A stretch of 64,000 nucleotides of DNA from contig CADBFN010000003.1 of the NCBI GenBank assembly GCA_902794035.1, forward strand, positions 111,982 through 175,981. The letters run 5' to 3'. The position numbers were made by a program, and so were the translations under genes. Shown here piece after piece: positions 27,267-36,404 of this stretch. Under the pieces are notes generated by a model that saw nothing but the letters and a program-made list of their open reading frames with translations, ran no database searches and was not told the DNA's origin. Source of the DNA: an uncultured bacterium (lineage in GTDB: Bacteria > Cyanobacteriota > Vampirovibrionia > Gastranaerophilales > Gastranaerophilaceae). Positions within the stretch are counted from its first letter, which is position 1, and each line of letters starts with the position of its first letter.

Positions 27267-29054
27267 CTACGGATTTAAAATAACCATTTCACAATTTTTG
27301 CAATCGAATTTAAGCGGGTATTTTTTACCGTTTTCATCCATAAGATATAATGATTTATTTAATTTAGATTTTTTAGTACAAATACCTGCGGCAAAACGTA
27401 AACAATGTTTGCAACGCATAAGCTCTACCCCTGAGGATATAGTTTTACTTGACTCTATAGCGTGCTGATTTACACTGCAATTACACTTTGAATAAAATTT
27501 TTCTGCTTCTTTATTATATACATTTGCCCTGTAATCAACGCTATCTTCATAAAAATCAGCATAAGATAAAACATTTTGAACAATTTTTGGATAATTTTTT
27601 ATACGCTCAGCCATCAACTTATCTAATATGTTTCGGCGAAGCTCATTTATTTTTGAAACAGGCAAAAATGGAATATCACTATCTAATGACAATTTTACAT
27701 CTGTAACATAAAAATCACTTTCACCTGATTTTTTCAAGTGATTAATTATAGTTTCAGAAGCTTTTGATTTATTCAGCGCATATTCATAATCTCCTAAAGC
27801 AATACTTGCATTATTTGAATCTTCATCAGTTGCTATTATTTTATCTTTAAAAACTTCAAATTTCACCCTAATTTTGCGAACAATTTTTGAAGAAGTTAAT
27901 TTTTTATCATACGCAGAATCATAATTTCTATACAATTTTGTTCCGACAGGAATATTTAACAATTTATTGGGATAAATTTTATTTTTTACAACTTTATTAA
28001 CCATAAAACCTTCAGCCATATCTTCAACGGAATAAAAAATACCATCTTGTGGCGAAAGCTCCGAATTGCTGTCAATTTCAAAATAATTTTTATCAGATTT
28101 TGAAACTTTGCCGATATATTCACCCATAGACTTTGGAGTAAGAAAATTATAGCAGTCATGTCTTGAATTCAAAAAATAATCTGTATATAACCTGTTAAAA
28201 GTTTTGGATATATCAGGATCAAACTCTGTAAAAATTTTCCCTGATGAAGTTCTGTTTGCATATTTATTAATTAAATTATTATAGTACAAGGTAACATTCC
28301 TGACGTAATTTATATCTTTTAATCTGCCTTCAATCTTAAATGATTTAACTCCGCAAGATATTAATTTTGCAAGACTTTTAGACGCATTAAAATCTTTTAA
28401 AGACAACAAGTATTTATCTTTTAAATAATATTTATTATCCTCATCAACTAAAGAATATTTTTTCCTGCAAGGCTGTGCACATGCACCTTTATTTGCACTT
28501 CGTCCGCCATTTGCATAAGAAAGATAGCATTGACCGCTGTATGACACACACAACGCACCATGGACAAAAGTTTCAATTTCACAACTAACATTATTGCAAA
28601 TCTGCTCGATCTGCGACAAAGAAAGTTCTCTTGCCAATATTACTCTTGATACTCCGATTTTATCAAAGAATTTAATCTTATTAATATCTCGGTTATTACA
28701 CTGAGTACTCATATGAATTTGTATAGGCGGAATTTTTTGCTCAATCGCCGCTTTTAAAATACCCATATCCTGAATAATAATTGCATCAACACCGATAGAA
28801 TAGAGTTGTTGAATCAGCTCTATGGCTTTCGGCAATTCTTCATCACTTAGAATTGTATTGATTGTAACATGCACTCTGACATAAAACTTATGTGCGTAAT
28901 TTACAAGCTTTTCAATATTTTCGACAGTATTAGATGCATTAACTCTTGCACCGAAATCACTTGCACCTATATAAACAGCATCTGCGCCACTATTTATTGC
29001 GGCAATAGCAGTTTCTAAATTTTTGGCAGGAGACAACAATTCAACCTTTTTCAT
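27267..29054 (-). CDS. Peptidase U32-family protein (RlhA/TrhP-like)
   Basis: 595 aa. The N-terminus KKVELLSPAKNLETAIAAIN starts a TIM barrel, and the U32 signature is clear: ETFVHGALCVSYSGQCYLS, then SANKGACAQPCRKKY. Despite the name, characterised bacterial members (RlhA, TrhP) hydroxylate 23S rRNA or tRNA nucleotides and have Cys clusters. A C-terminal Cys set (CSVNQHAIE..., CKHCLRFAAGIC, CKNCEMV) may bind iron or zinc. Which RNA or protein is modified cannot be decided. No ribosome binding site is obvious before ATG 29054. Confidence 0.88.
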   Translation of the reverse strand: MKKVELLSPAKNLETAIAAINSGADAVYIGASDFGARVNASNTVENIEKLVNYAHKFYVRVHVTINTILSDEELPKAIELIQQLYSIGVDAIIIQDMGILKAAIEQKIPPIQIHMSTQCNNRDINKIKFFDKIGVSRVILARELSLSQIEQICNNVSCEIETFVHGALCVSYSGQCYLSYANGGRSANKGACAQPCRKKYSLVDEDNKYYLKDKYLLSLKDFNASKSLAKLISCGVKSFKIEGRLKDINYVRNVTLYYNNLINKYANRTSSGKIFTEFDPDISKTFNRLYTDYFLNSRHDCYNFLTPKSMGEYIGKVSKSDKNYFEIDSNSELSPQDGIFYSVEDMAEGFMVNKVVKNKIYPNKLLNIPVGTKLYRNYDSAYDKKLTSSKIVRKIRVKFEVFKDKIIATDEDSNNASIALGDYEYALNKSKASETIINHLKKSGESDFYVTDVKLSLDSDIPFLPVSKINELRRNILDKLMAERIKNYPKIVQNVLSYADFYEDSVDYRANVYNKEAEKFYSKCNCSVNQHAIESSKTISSGVELMRCKHCLRFAAGICTKKSKLNKSLYLMDENGKKYPLKFDCKNCEMVILNP

Positions 29055-29117
29055 AGTGATATCTTACTACAAAATTATAAATATATCGTAATATTTTCAA
29101 AAGACTAAATGTTTTGA

Positions 29118-29126
29118 TGTTAGAAT
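29118..29126 (+). promoter_or_regulatory. Extended -10 promoter for leaderless rimO
   Basis: TGt-TAGAAT (29118-29126) then 6 nt and ATG 29133. No Shine-Dalgarno is present and no strong -35 is seen. Confidence 0.5.
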
Positions 29127-29132
29127 AGACAT

Positions 29133-30434
29133 ATGAAAATAGCATTGATTAATCATGGATGTGCAAAAAATCTTGTTGATTCAGAGCTTATGCTGGGTCT
29201 GCTTGATAAGAACGGTTATGAAATAACATTAAATGAACAAGAAGCAGATGTTGTAATAATTAATACCTGTTCTTTTATTCATGATGCGGAAAAAGAATCT
29301 GTCGACAGCATTTTAGAAATGGCAGATAAAGGCAAAAAAATAATAGTAACTGGCTGTCTTCCGCAAAAGCACAAATCGGATTTAAAAAATGCGATTCCTG
29401 AAATAAACGGAATGATTGGGGCTACAAATCCTGCAGATATTATTAACATATTAAGAGAACTGCAACAGGGAGAAGTTAAAGATATAATACAAGATGTTCC
29501 TCAATATAAATATCCGGAAGATGTGACAAGACAACAAATTACAGTCGGAGCAAGCTCATATATAAAAATCGGTGATGGCTGTAACTATGAATGCGGATAT
29601 TGCATAATTCCAAAATTAAGAGGCAAATACGTTTCAAGACCAATAGAAAATATTGTAAACGAAGCAAAATTATTAGCACAAAAAGGGGTAACAGAAATTG
29701 TACTAATCGCTCAGGATACATCATCATACGGAATAGATTTATATGGGCATCAGGCTTTGCCTGAATTGCTGAGAGAGCTCAATAAAATTGAGGGATTAAG
29801 TTGGATTCGTATCATGTATGCATATCCAACCCAGATGACTGATGAATTATTAGATGCAATTGCAAATCTTGATAAGGTTGTAAAATATGTTGATATTCCA
29901 CTTCAACACTCACACCCGAGAGTTCTGAAATCAATGAAAAGACCGGTGATGGACTACACCGAGCTTGTAAACAAAATACGCACAAAAATACCAAATGTAA
30001 CCATAAGAACTTCGCTGATTGTCGGTTATCCGGGGGAAACAGAAGAAGAATTTGAGCATTTATATAATTTTGTAAAAACTGTAAAATTTGACAGAATGGG
30101 AGCTTTTGAATATTCCAGAGAGAAAAATACCTATTCATACTCTCTGAAACCTCAAATAGCCGCAAAAATTAAACATCAACGCTATAAGAAATTAATGGAA
30201 TTGCAAAAAGAAATTTCACTAAAGAACAACAAAAAATATATAAATACAATACTACAATGTATAGTTGAGGGATACAGTGACAACGGATTGATTATACTAC
30301 GTTCTGAACACGACGCCCCTGAAGTCGATGGCTTGGTATATGCAACAAGTAATTCTGAAGTAGTACCCGGTGATATAGAAAAAGTAATAATAAAAGATGC
30401 TGACGAATACGATTTATTTGGCGAAATAGTATAA
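29133..30434 (+). CDS. rimO: Ribosomal protein uS12 methylthiotransferase RimO
   Basis: 433 aa. A radical-SAM enzyme that methylthiolates an Asp of uS12. The UPF0004 N-domain carries cysteines in NHGCAKNLVDSE, INTCSFI and VTGCLPQ for the auxiliary 4Fe-4S cluster. The radical-SAM motif CNYECGYC (CxxxCxxC) follows at about 150. A C-terminal TRAM domain is present (about 365-430). NHGCAKNLVDSE, rather than MiaB's NTYGCQMN, identifies RimO. Start ATG 29133 follows a -10 hexamer by only 6 nt and appears leaderless. The flippase begins 10 bp downstream. Confidence 0.95.
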   Translation: MKIALINHGCAKNLVDSELMLGLLDKNGYEITLNEQEADVVIINTCSFIHDAEKESVDSILEMADKGKKIIVTGCLPQKHKSDLKNAIPEINGMIGATNPADIINILRELQQGEVKDIIQDVPQYKYPEDVTRQQITVGASSYIKIGDGCNYECGYCIIPKLRGKYVSRPIENIVNEAKLLAQKGVTEIVLIAQDTSSYGIDLYGHQALPELLRELNKIEGLSWIRIMYAYPTQMTDELLDAIANLDKVVKYVDIPLQHSHPRVLKSMKRPVMDYTELVNKIRTKIPNVTIRTSLIVGYPGETEEEFEHLYNFVKTVKFDRMGAFEYSREKNTYSYSLKPQIAAKIKHQRYKKLMELQKEISLKNNKKYINTILQCIVEGYSDNGLIILRSEHDAPEVDGLVYATSNSEVVPGDIEKVIIKDADEYDLFGEIV

Positions 30435-30444
30435 AGGAAGAAAT

Positions 30445-31902
30445 ATGGAATATGTAGTAAATAAAGAGCTGGAAGAAAAAGAAACACGGGCAATTTTTAC
30501 GGATATGTTAAAATATGCGCCGTCAAAATTGTGCGGAATGTTTGGTAATGTTATAACATTACCGATATATACAAATTTGTTCTCTACAGAACAATACGGA
30601 TTATATACCGTTTCAATCGCAATGTTATCATTTTTGTGTATCATATTTTCAGATTGGGTAGGTCTTGCCGGACTGAGATTTTTCAGAGTACACCAGATTG
30701 AAAAAGATTTACCGAAATATTTAACAATGATAGTTTCTATTTTAACCGTAAACATGTTATTAATGTTTGGATTATCATTCTTATTCCGGAACTGGATGTA
30801 CTCATTCTTTCATGTCCCATATAAGTACTTCCTTGCAGTATTACTTTTGATTATACCTGTAGCAATAAGAGCTTTACTTCAACAAATACTAAGAGCTCAG
30901 CTTAAATCAATATCATACTCTTTTACTACAATATTGAATCAATTTGTAACCATCGGTTTGACAGTATTTTTTGCGAAATTTTTCCACCTTGGAGCAGCAT
31001 CAATTTTATTAGGTATGGGGGTTGCAATATCATTAATCGATATTTTACTCCTATATCAATGTGATATTATTAAAATATTCAGATTTCAAAAAGTTGAATG
31101 GAAATTTGTTGTTCCGATAATTAAATATGGGATTCCTGTTGCGGCGACATCATTAAGTGCCTGGATTATTACCCAAAGTAACAAAATTATTATGGGCGGT
31201 ATCAGCGGTTTTACAAAAGCAGCATTTGTAGGGGTTGGATACGGCTTAACCTTACCTATTCTTATGCCTTTATTTGCGATGCTTACAGTTGCAGTTATAC
31301 CAAGAATAATTAATATGTATGAAGCTAAAATTGACGTCAGACCAATAATAACAAAATTTATGGGATATTATATTTTAATGGCACTGCCATTAATCGCTAT
31401 AATGTCATTATATAGCACTGACTATACAGTATTATTAAAAACAAATGCAAAATTTTATGAAGCTGCAACCCTTGTACCATATTTTTCATTTGGGGTATTT
31501 TTCCTCGGTTTGACAGATTACACAACTCTACAATACCACTTAGCCAACAAAACTCATATTGAATTTATAATTAAATTAATATCAGGGATTGTAGGGGTTA
31601 TACTGAACATTTTATTAATTCCTAAAATGGGTTTAATTGGGGTTGGGATTGCAACATTTGCCGCAAACTTCTTATACTTTATTTTATCTGCAATAATAGT
31701 TTTGCCGGACTTCAACATCAAAATCCCTAAAAATACATTAATAAGAATTTTATCAGCAGCAATACCTACAGCATGTGTATATTATGCATTTAAATTAAAT
31801 TTAATAAACATATCCGGAGCTGCACAATTCTTCGCAATATTAGCAGTATTTTATGTTTCGTACGCAATAGATAAATTCTTTATATTTAAAACATCAGATT
31901 AA
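30445..31902 (+). CDS. Polysaccharide/oligosaccharide flippase (MOP superfamily)
   Basis: 485 aa, polytopic with about 12-14 predicted membrane segments spread over the whole length. The N-terminus (GMFGNVITLPIYTNLFSTEQYGLY) has the Wzx/polysaccharide-synthesis-protein signature of an amphipathic start followed by 'LP.yt..ls..eyG.y'. Such proteins flip undecaprenyl-linked glycans to the outer leaflet for O-antigen or capsule assembly. AAGGAAG precedes the ATG. No other polysaccharide genes flank it apart from the downstream surface exoprotein. It could also be a MurJ-like lipid flippase, but the start motif favours Wzx. Confidence 0.85.
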   Translation: MEYVVNKELEEKETRAIFTDMLKYAPSKLCGMFGNVITLPIYTNLFSTEQYGLYTVSIAMLSFLCIIFSDWVGLAGLRFFRVHQIEKDLPKYLTMIVSILTVNMLLMFGLSFLFRNWMYSFFHVPYKYFLAVLLLIIPVAIRALLQQILRAQLKSISYSFTTILNQFVTIGLTVFFAKFFHLGAASILLGMGVAISLIDILLLYQCDIIKIFRFQKVEWKFVVPIIKYGIPVAATSLSAWIITQSNKIIMGGISGFTKAAFVGVGYGLTLPILMPLFAMLTVAVIPRIINMYEAKIDVRPIITKFMGYYILMALPLIAIMSLYSTDYTVLLKTNAKFYEAATLVPYFSFGVFFLGLTDYTTLQYHLANKTHIEFIIKLISGIVGVILNILLIPKMGLIGVGIATFAANFLYFILSAIIVLPDFNIKIPKNTLIRILSAAIPTACVYYAFKLNLINISGAAQFFAILAVFYVSYAIDKFFIFKTSD

Positions 31903-31950
31903 CAAATCTTAACATTAATATTTAAAGTAGCAAAATTTAATCTTTATAAA

Positions 31951-32007
31951 CTTAAAATAAATGTTTTAAGGCATGTTAAAATGCTTAAAAAAAGGTAACA
32001 TTTTAAG
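31951..32007. promoter_or_regulatory. Two CTTAAAA/TTTTAAG dyads upstream of the intact PilZ exoprotein
   Basis: CTTAAAA(31951-31957)-N6-TTTTAAG(31964-31970) and CTTAAAA(31984-31990)-N10-TTTTAAG(32001-32007) share the same arms. They lie 70-125 nt before ATG 32075. The first could also be part of the flippase 3' end. No equivalent was seen before the paralogue at 14272. Confidence 0.35.
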
Positions 32008-32074
32008 TATAAATACTTTGCTCTTGATAGAATATAAATAACCAGACTTATAAAATATATGAAAGGATAATAAA

Positions 32075-35000
32075 ATGAATAGCCGAAAAAGAACCCAAAG
32101 ATTAGTTTCTGCTGCATTAACATCATTATTTTTGCTACATCAAACAATGATGATATCAGCATTTGCTACTAACATAACTAATGTAGCTTTAACAAACGGA
32201 GGAACTGGCAGCACATATAATATTGATCCTACCGCAGTAATAACAAATACTGATATAGGTTACAGAAAATATCTTGATTTTGACCTAAGCCAGGGAGATG
32301 TTGCGAACTTATTATTTCAAAAAGGTGGCAAAAATATAAATACATTTATAAACCTCGTTGATAATAAAATTAATATCAACGGTGTTATAAATTCTATGCG
32401 TGACGGCAGTTTTTATAACGGAAGAGCTATATTCGTTTCTCCAAACGGAATGGTAGTAGGTGCTTCAGGCGTTTTAAATGTAGGTTCACTTGGTGTTTAC
32501 ACTCCAAATTCAGATATATATAACAAATATAAAAACAATCCTACTTCAAACTGGAGTGGCCTAAAATCTGTAGAAAACGCAGGTAACGGTGTTGTAAAAA
32601 TAGACGGGAAAGTAATAGCGGCTAAAGATATAGATATTGTATCATCAAAAATTGATGTTCCTGGCAAAATGGTTGCAAAAGGGGAAGATATTGTAAAAGC
32701 TTACAATGACAATTTGTTTGAGCAATTAGTAAATACCGAAGGTGTAAAATCCGCAAAATCATTAAATAAAAATAATGGTTCAATAACATTTACATCAGTA
32801 AATGGTACAGATATTTCAGGTTCAGTTATGAACTACGGAACAGGCGTAACATCCGTAAACAACATTTCTACAAGCGGAATTGTTTTAAGCGGGAACATGG
32901 TTTCAAACGGCAACATTGAATTAACAAACAAAGGTAGTGAAGGTATAAAAATTGCATCTGCAGGAAGAATTAACAGCAACAGAGATGTATTAATGAATGA
33001 CACTTCAATTTCAGGCATTGAGCACAAAGGACTTACAAATGCAGATGATAATGTTTACATAAAAGCAAACGGCGGTAATGTAGTAATAGGTGACAGAACA
33101 ACGAATAATAATTACATAACCGCAGGTAAAAATATTGATATAAATGTAAAAAATGGCAGTATTCTGAACTATGAAGGACAACAGACAGATGCTTCCATTA
33201 TGAAAATTAAAGATGCTAAAACATTATTAAAGGCTGACGGCAACTTGAATATGGACGTTACAGACGGTACTATAGGCTTGAATGTCGGAGATAACTGCAC
33301 CGGCGGATACTGCACAGGGATTTCTAATGCCGCTACAACAAGAGATTACGCAAAATCAGTAAACGGCAATATTAAAGGAACTGTTACCGCCCGTACAACA
33401 GATACTTCCGCACTTAAGCCAAGTAATTATGTAATCAACTATGCCGCAATAAATTCAGACATGAATATTGATACAATTGATGCAGATGGCAGAGTAATTT
33501 TAACAACAGATTATGACCAAAATGATGGTGTAACAAGGTATAGTATGTTAAATGCTTCTAAAGACGCTGCAAAACCTAATGTTGAAGGTTACGGACTTTC
33601 ATTGATTGCAAGTAAAGATATTGGAGCTAAAAACTCTCCTTTGACATTTAACCAGACAAAACCGGGAGCTTTAGCAACAAAAGATAACCCGACTTCGGCA
33701 GGCGGATACGGAATGGATGTTCTTGCAAATGAAGATATATATATTAAAGGTTTAGATGACAAATACGCAGTAAATAACGTATGTTCTATGATTTCAAGAG
33801 AAGGTGAAGTAAATGCTGAATTTGCAGGGAATGTATATATAGATGAAGTCACTGCAGAAGATGATTTAAAAATTATCGCAAGAGGACAATCAGTTGAAAT
33901 AAATCATTTAGGGACTGTACCAAGAACTCCTGTAGATTACTTCGGACCAAGAACAAACGGGCTTGCAGATAACCCTTCATTGCCAAACGGCGGATATACA
34001 GGAGTTGGAGAAAAAGATTCAATCCCTAATAACGCAACAGTTAAAGCCTTAGATATAAATAAAACATTAAGACCAAACGGGACTTATGTTGATGGCGGAC
34101 ACTACGGTTACGCTGATTCTAAAGTTAAAATTAACAATGGAAGACTTGATAACGGCAAACTTGATATAACTGCGGATAACATATATGCAAATGGCGTTGT
34201 AGCTCATTTAGGTAAAGATGGTTTTTCAAAATCACCTGATAATTCAACTGCAAAAATAGAAGGAACAAATGAAATTCCTACAGGACACGCGGTCAGACCA
34301 GATGATGTTACAGATATAGGCAGAAACGAAAAAGAAAGAAATTACTACTATCCGCAGGGAGACGGAGATGGCATATTTGATGGAATTCCGTCTAATGTTG
34401 ATGATGATGACAATATAGTTGATGCAACTCCATTAGAAATAACAGATGCACCAACTGCAGAACCAACAATTGATCCAAATCCTCCAACGGATGTACCAAC
34501 AGATACACCTTCAGAAGGTCCTACGGATTTACCTACAGACGGACCAACCGATGTTCCAACAGATGCGCCAACAGATGCGCCAACTGATGCGCCAACTGAC
34601 GTGCCAACAGGCACACCTACAGATGCTCCAACGGATGCACCGACAGATGCACCGACAGATGCTCCAACTGATGCACCTACAGATGCTCCAACTGATGCAC
34701 CTACAGATGCTCCAACTGATGCACCTACAGATGCTCCAACGGATGCACCGACAGATGCTCCGACAGATGCACCGACAGATGCACCGACTGATGCACCGAC
34801 TGATGCTCCAACTGATGTGCCGACTGATGCTCCTACAGACGCACCGACAGATGCGCCTACAGACCCTCCTACAGATCCGCCAACGGATGAACCTACAATA
34901 GATCCAAACCCTCCAACGCCTGTACCTACAGATACGCCAACAGACGGACCGACGGATTTGCCAACAGATGGACCGACAGATTTACCTCCTACAACAGCTC

Positions 35001-35416
35001 CATCAACAGAACCGAGCAATGATCCTAGAACTGTTGATGAAAACAGAAAATCTCTTTACATCAACAGAGTTGCTGAAAGCAATATCGATACTATGGACAA
35101 ACGTCAATATGTAAGATACAACGTATCAAATAACAAAAATCCTATTTCTCTTGAAAGAGGAAACGGTGTAGAAAACTTACTTGACGTATCCCGAGGCGGA
35201 GTTTCAGTAACACACAACAATGACTTAAAAGTCGGAGATGTAATACCTGTTCACATGAAATACGGTGCTTTGGATATCAAAGCAAATGCAAAAGTTGTTT
35301 CAGCTACATCCCATAGAGCAGGGGCACAATTTGTAAATCTTGATCAGGCTACTGCAAATCAGTTATTATATCTAAATATGGTACTAGATGAAGTAAACAA
35401 AGTATCAATGAGATAA
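32075..35416 (+). CDS. Secreted filamentous-haemagglutinin-type protein with C-terminal PilZ domain (intact)
   Basis: 1113 aa, an intact paralogue of the frameshifted gene at 9871-14272. The signal peptide shares the pattern RTQR..SAALTSLFLLHQTM. The TPS/haemagglutination domain follows (INTFINLVDNKININGVI, NGRAIFVSPNGMVVGASGVL). A shorter beta-helix (to about 740) comes next, then TGHAVRPDDVTD, the Asp-rich Ca-binding-like segment GDGDGIFDGIPSNVDDDD, and about 180 residues of Pro-Thr-Asp-Ala repeats. The C-terminus is a PilZ domain (about 1000-1113) with RQYVR and DVSRGG motifs, as in c-di-GMP receptors. PilZ normally works in the cytoplasm, while the N-terminus predicts export. A surface protein sensing a nucleotide, or a PilZ barrel reused for another ligand, is inference. 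AAAGGA precedes the ATG; no TpsB is nearby. Confidence 0.88.
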   Translation: MNSRKRTQRLVSAALTSLFLLHQTMMISAFATNITNVALTNGGTGSTYNIDPTAVITNTDIGYRKYLDFDLSQGDVANLLFQKGGKNINTFINLVDNKININGVINSMRDGSFYNGRAIFVSPNGMVVGASGVLNVGSLGVYTPNSDIYNKYKNNPTSNWSGLKSVENAGNGVVKIDGKVIAAKDIDIVSSKIDVPGKMVAKGEDIVKAYNDNLFEQLVNTEGVKSAKSLNKNNGSITFTSVNGTDISGSVMNYGTGVTSVNNISTSGIVLSGNMVSNGNIELTNKGSEGIKIASAGRINSNRDVLMNDTSISGIEHKGLTNADDNVYIKANGGNVVIGDRTTNNNYITAGKNIDINVKNGSILNYEGQQTDASIMKIKDAKTLLKADGNLNMDVTDGTIGLNVGDNCTGGYCTGISNAATTRDYAKSVNGNIKGTVTARTTDTSALKPSNYVINYAAINSDMNIDTIDADGRVILTTDYDQNDGVTRYSMLNASKDAAKPNVEGYGLSLIASKDIGAKNSPLTFNQTKPGALATKDNPTSAGGYGMDVLANEDIYIKGLDDKYAVNNVCSMISREGEVNAEFAGNVYIDEVTAEDDLKIIARGQSVEINHLGTVPRTPVDYFGPRTNGLADNPSLPNGGYTGVGEKDSIPNNATVKALDINKTLRPNGTYVDGGHYGYADSKVKINNGRLDNGKLDITADNIYANGVVAHLGKDGFSKSPDNSTAKIEGTNEIPTGHAVRPDDVTDIGRNEKERNYYYPQGDGDGIFDGIPSNVDDDDNIVDATPLEITDAPTAEPTIDPNPPTDVPTDTPSEGPTDLPTDGPTDVPTDAPTDAPTDAPTDVPTGTPTDAPTDAPTDAPTDAPTDAPTDAPTDAPTDAPTDAPTDAPTDAPTDAPTDAPTDAPTDAPTDAPTDVPTDAPTDAPTDAPTDPPTDPPTDEPTIDPNPPTPVPTDTPTDGPTDLPTDGPTDLPPTTAPSTEPSNDPRTVDENRKSLYINRVAESNIDTMDKRQYVRYNVSNNKNPISLERGNGVENLLDVSRGGVSVTHNNDLKVGDVIPVHMKYGALDIKANAKVVSATSHRAGAQFVNLDQATANQLLYLNMVLDEVNKVSMR
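34450..34990 (+). repeat. 12-bp coding minisatellite (Pro-Thr-Asp-Ala)
   Basis: Tandem 12-bp units, mainly ACAGATGCTCCA and variants, encode PTDA/PTDP in frame throughout. Codon choice varies between units more than in the copy at 10266-10880, and no register break is seen. Confidence 0.9.
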
Positions 35417-35439
35417 AATCAACCAACAATAATAAAATA

Positions 35440-35478
35440 AAACAAGGAATAAGATTTACTGCTTATTCCTTGTTTTTT
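35440..35478 (+). terminator. Terminator after the PilZ exoprotein
   Basis: AACAAGGAATAAG pairs with CTTATTCCTTGTT (13 bp) around a 7-nt loop, followed by TTTTTT. Confidence 0.85.
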
Positions 35479-35594
35479 AGTAATTATGTTAAGAAATATT
35501 ACATAATTTTTTATATAAAAAGCAATTATTCCTAAAAAAAATACTTTATATAAAAGTAGATAGGTTAATATTTTTTTGAAAGGTAGGGATTTTA

Positions 35595-36191
35595 ATGAAC
35601 GTAGGCAGATTAACAACATTAGGTTTATGTGGTGGCACAGTAGCAGCAGCAACAGCAATAAGACCAAAAACACAAAATGGGGAACACGCAGCTAATAAAA
35701 TTTCAACTGCAGTTGGTTTGGGGAGTTTAGCAGCAGCTCCATATTTAGTAAAACAGGCAGCCAAAGCAAATCCTAAATTAGCATCAAAAGCCATAAAATA
35801 TACAGGAGCAGGCATTGAAAAAGCAGCAGAATATGTAAAAAAAACAGCTCAAAGTGAAACAGGTAAAAAAGCAGCAAGTTTCTTAAGCAAAGTATTTGAT
35901 AAAGTAAAAACATCAAAAATTGGCTCAAAAGTAATTAATGCTGTAAAATCAGGAATTTCAAAAATTGCATCAAATAAAACGGTAAAAAATATCGCAACAA
36001 AAGTTGCAGATGCAGCTAAAAAATTCATGAGTGCACCAACAGCAACTAAAGGTAAATATGCATTAATCGCAGCAGGAATCGGATTACTGGCATATGCTGG
36101 TTATAAAACAATTACCGGTTTCTTTAAAAAAGAAGGTGCCATCGACCAAAAATACAAAGATATGGAAGTTATGAATGAAGTATTAGCCTAG
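35595..36191 (+). CDS. Basic Ala/Lys-rich small membrane-associated protein
   Basis: 198 aa, not recognised. It starts MNVGRLTTLGLCGGTVAAAT (possible short membrane segment), is predicted strongly helical and amphipathic with Lys, Ala and Ser, and has a likely transmembrane helix near the C-terminus (KYALIAAGIGLLAYAGY, about 155-175) followed by a basic tail. It resembles the protein at 62013-62432 in composition and order (a KAAEYVKK versus KGAEYVEAG segment and a basic residue-flanked TM), though arrangement differs. A strong ribosome binding site (AAAGGTAGGG) precedes ATG 35595. It has its own terminator. A structural or envelope role is only a guess. Confidence 0.65.
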   Translation: MNVGRLTTLGLCGGTVAAATAIRPKTQNGEHAANKISTAVGLGSLAAAPYLVKQAAKANPKLASKAIKYTGAGIEKAAEYVKKTAQSETGKKAASFLSKVFDKVKTSKIGSKVINAVKSGISKIASNKTVKNIATKVADAAKKFMSAPTATKGKYALIAAGIGLLAYAGYKTITGFFKKEGAIDQKYKDMEVMNEVLA

Positions 36192-36213
36192 TCGTACAAA
36201 TAAGAAATACCAA

Positions 36214-36246
36214 AAAAAGATGCGCTATATTAGCGCATCTTTTTTA
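36214..36246. terminator. Bidirectional terminator overlapping the end of the 56-aa gene
   Basis: GATGCGCTA and TAGCGCATC pair around a 3-nt loop with A-tract and T-tract flanks. The stem includes the last codons and the TAG of the minus-strand gene 36225-36395. Confidence 0.9.
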
Positions 36247-36395
36247 TAAGAAAAACTAATTTTATAGAAATCACCCCCGACTTCAATAATTGCCCAGCGA
36301 ATAATTTCGCCATTACAAATTTCTGATAAAACATTTTCAAAATCTGTAACATTTTTTGAAACTTTTACTATATCTGATTTTATAGAACAAGTCAC
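36225..36395 (-). CDS. Small GTG-start protein downstream of glmS (56 aa)
   Basis: 56 codons from GTG 36395 to TAG. AGGAG, overlapping the glmS stop, lies 6-7 nt upstream, and glmS ends 10 nt before this start, so it is the second gene of a glmS transcript. The product (VTCSIKSDIVKVSKNVTDFE..., GEIIRWAIIEVGGDFYKISF) is predicted as an alpha/beta mini-domain. Two Cys residues are at 3 and 27. No family is recognised. The terminator overlapping its 3' end supports it as a real last gene of the operon. Confidence 0.65.
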   Translation of the reverse strand: MTCSIKSDIVKVSKNVTDFENVLSEICNGEIIRWAIIEVGGDFYKISFSYKKDALI

Positions 36396-36404
36396 ACTTA
36401 ACTC

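Noticed and set aside
29539..30165. Minus-strand ORFs inside rimO
   Set aside because: Shadows of a well-conserved radical-SAM enzyme, no ribosome binding site.
34348..35019. Minus-strand Gly-Ser-Val repeat ORF inside the intact exoprotein
   Set aside because: Antisense reading of the PTDA repeat, with no start signal.
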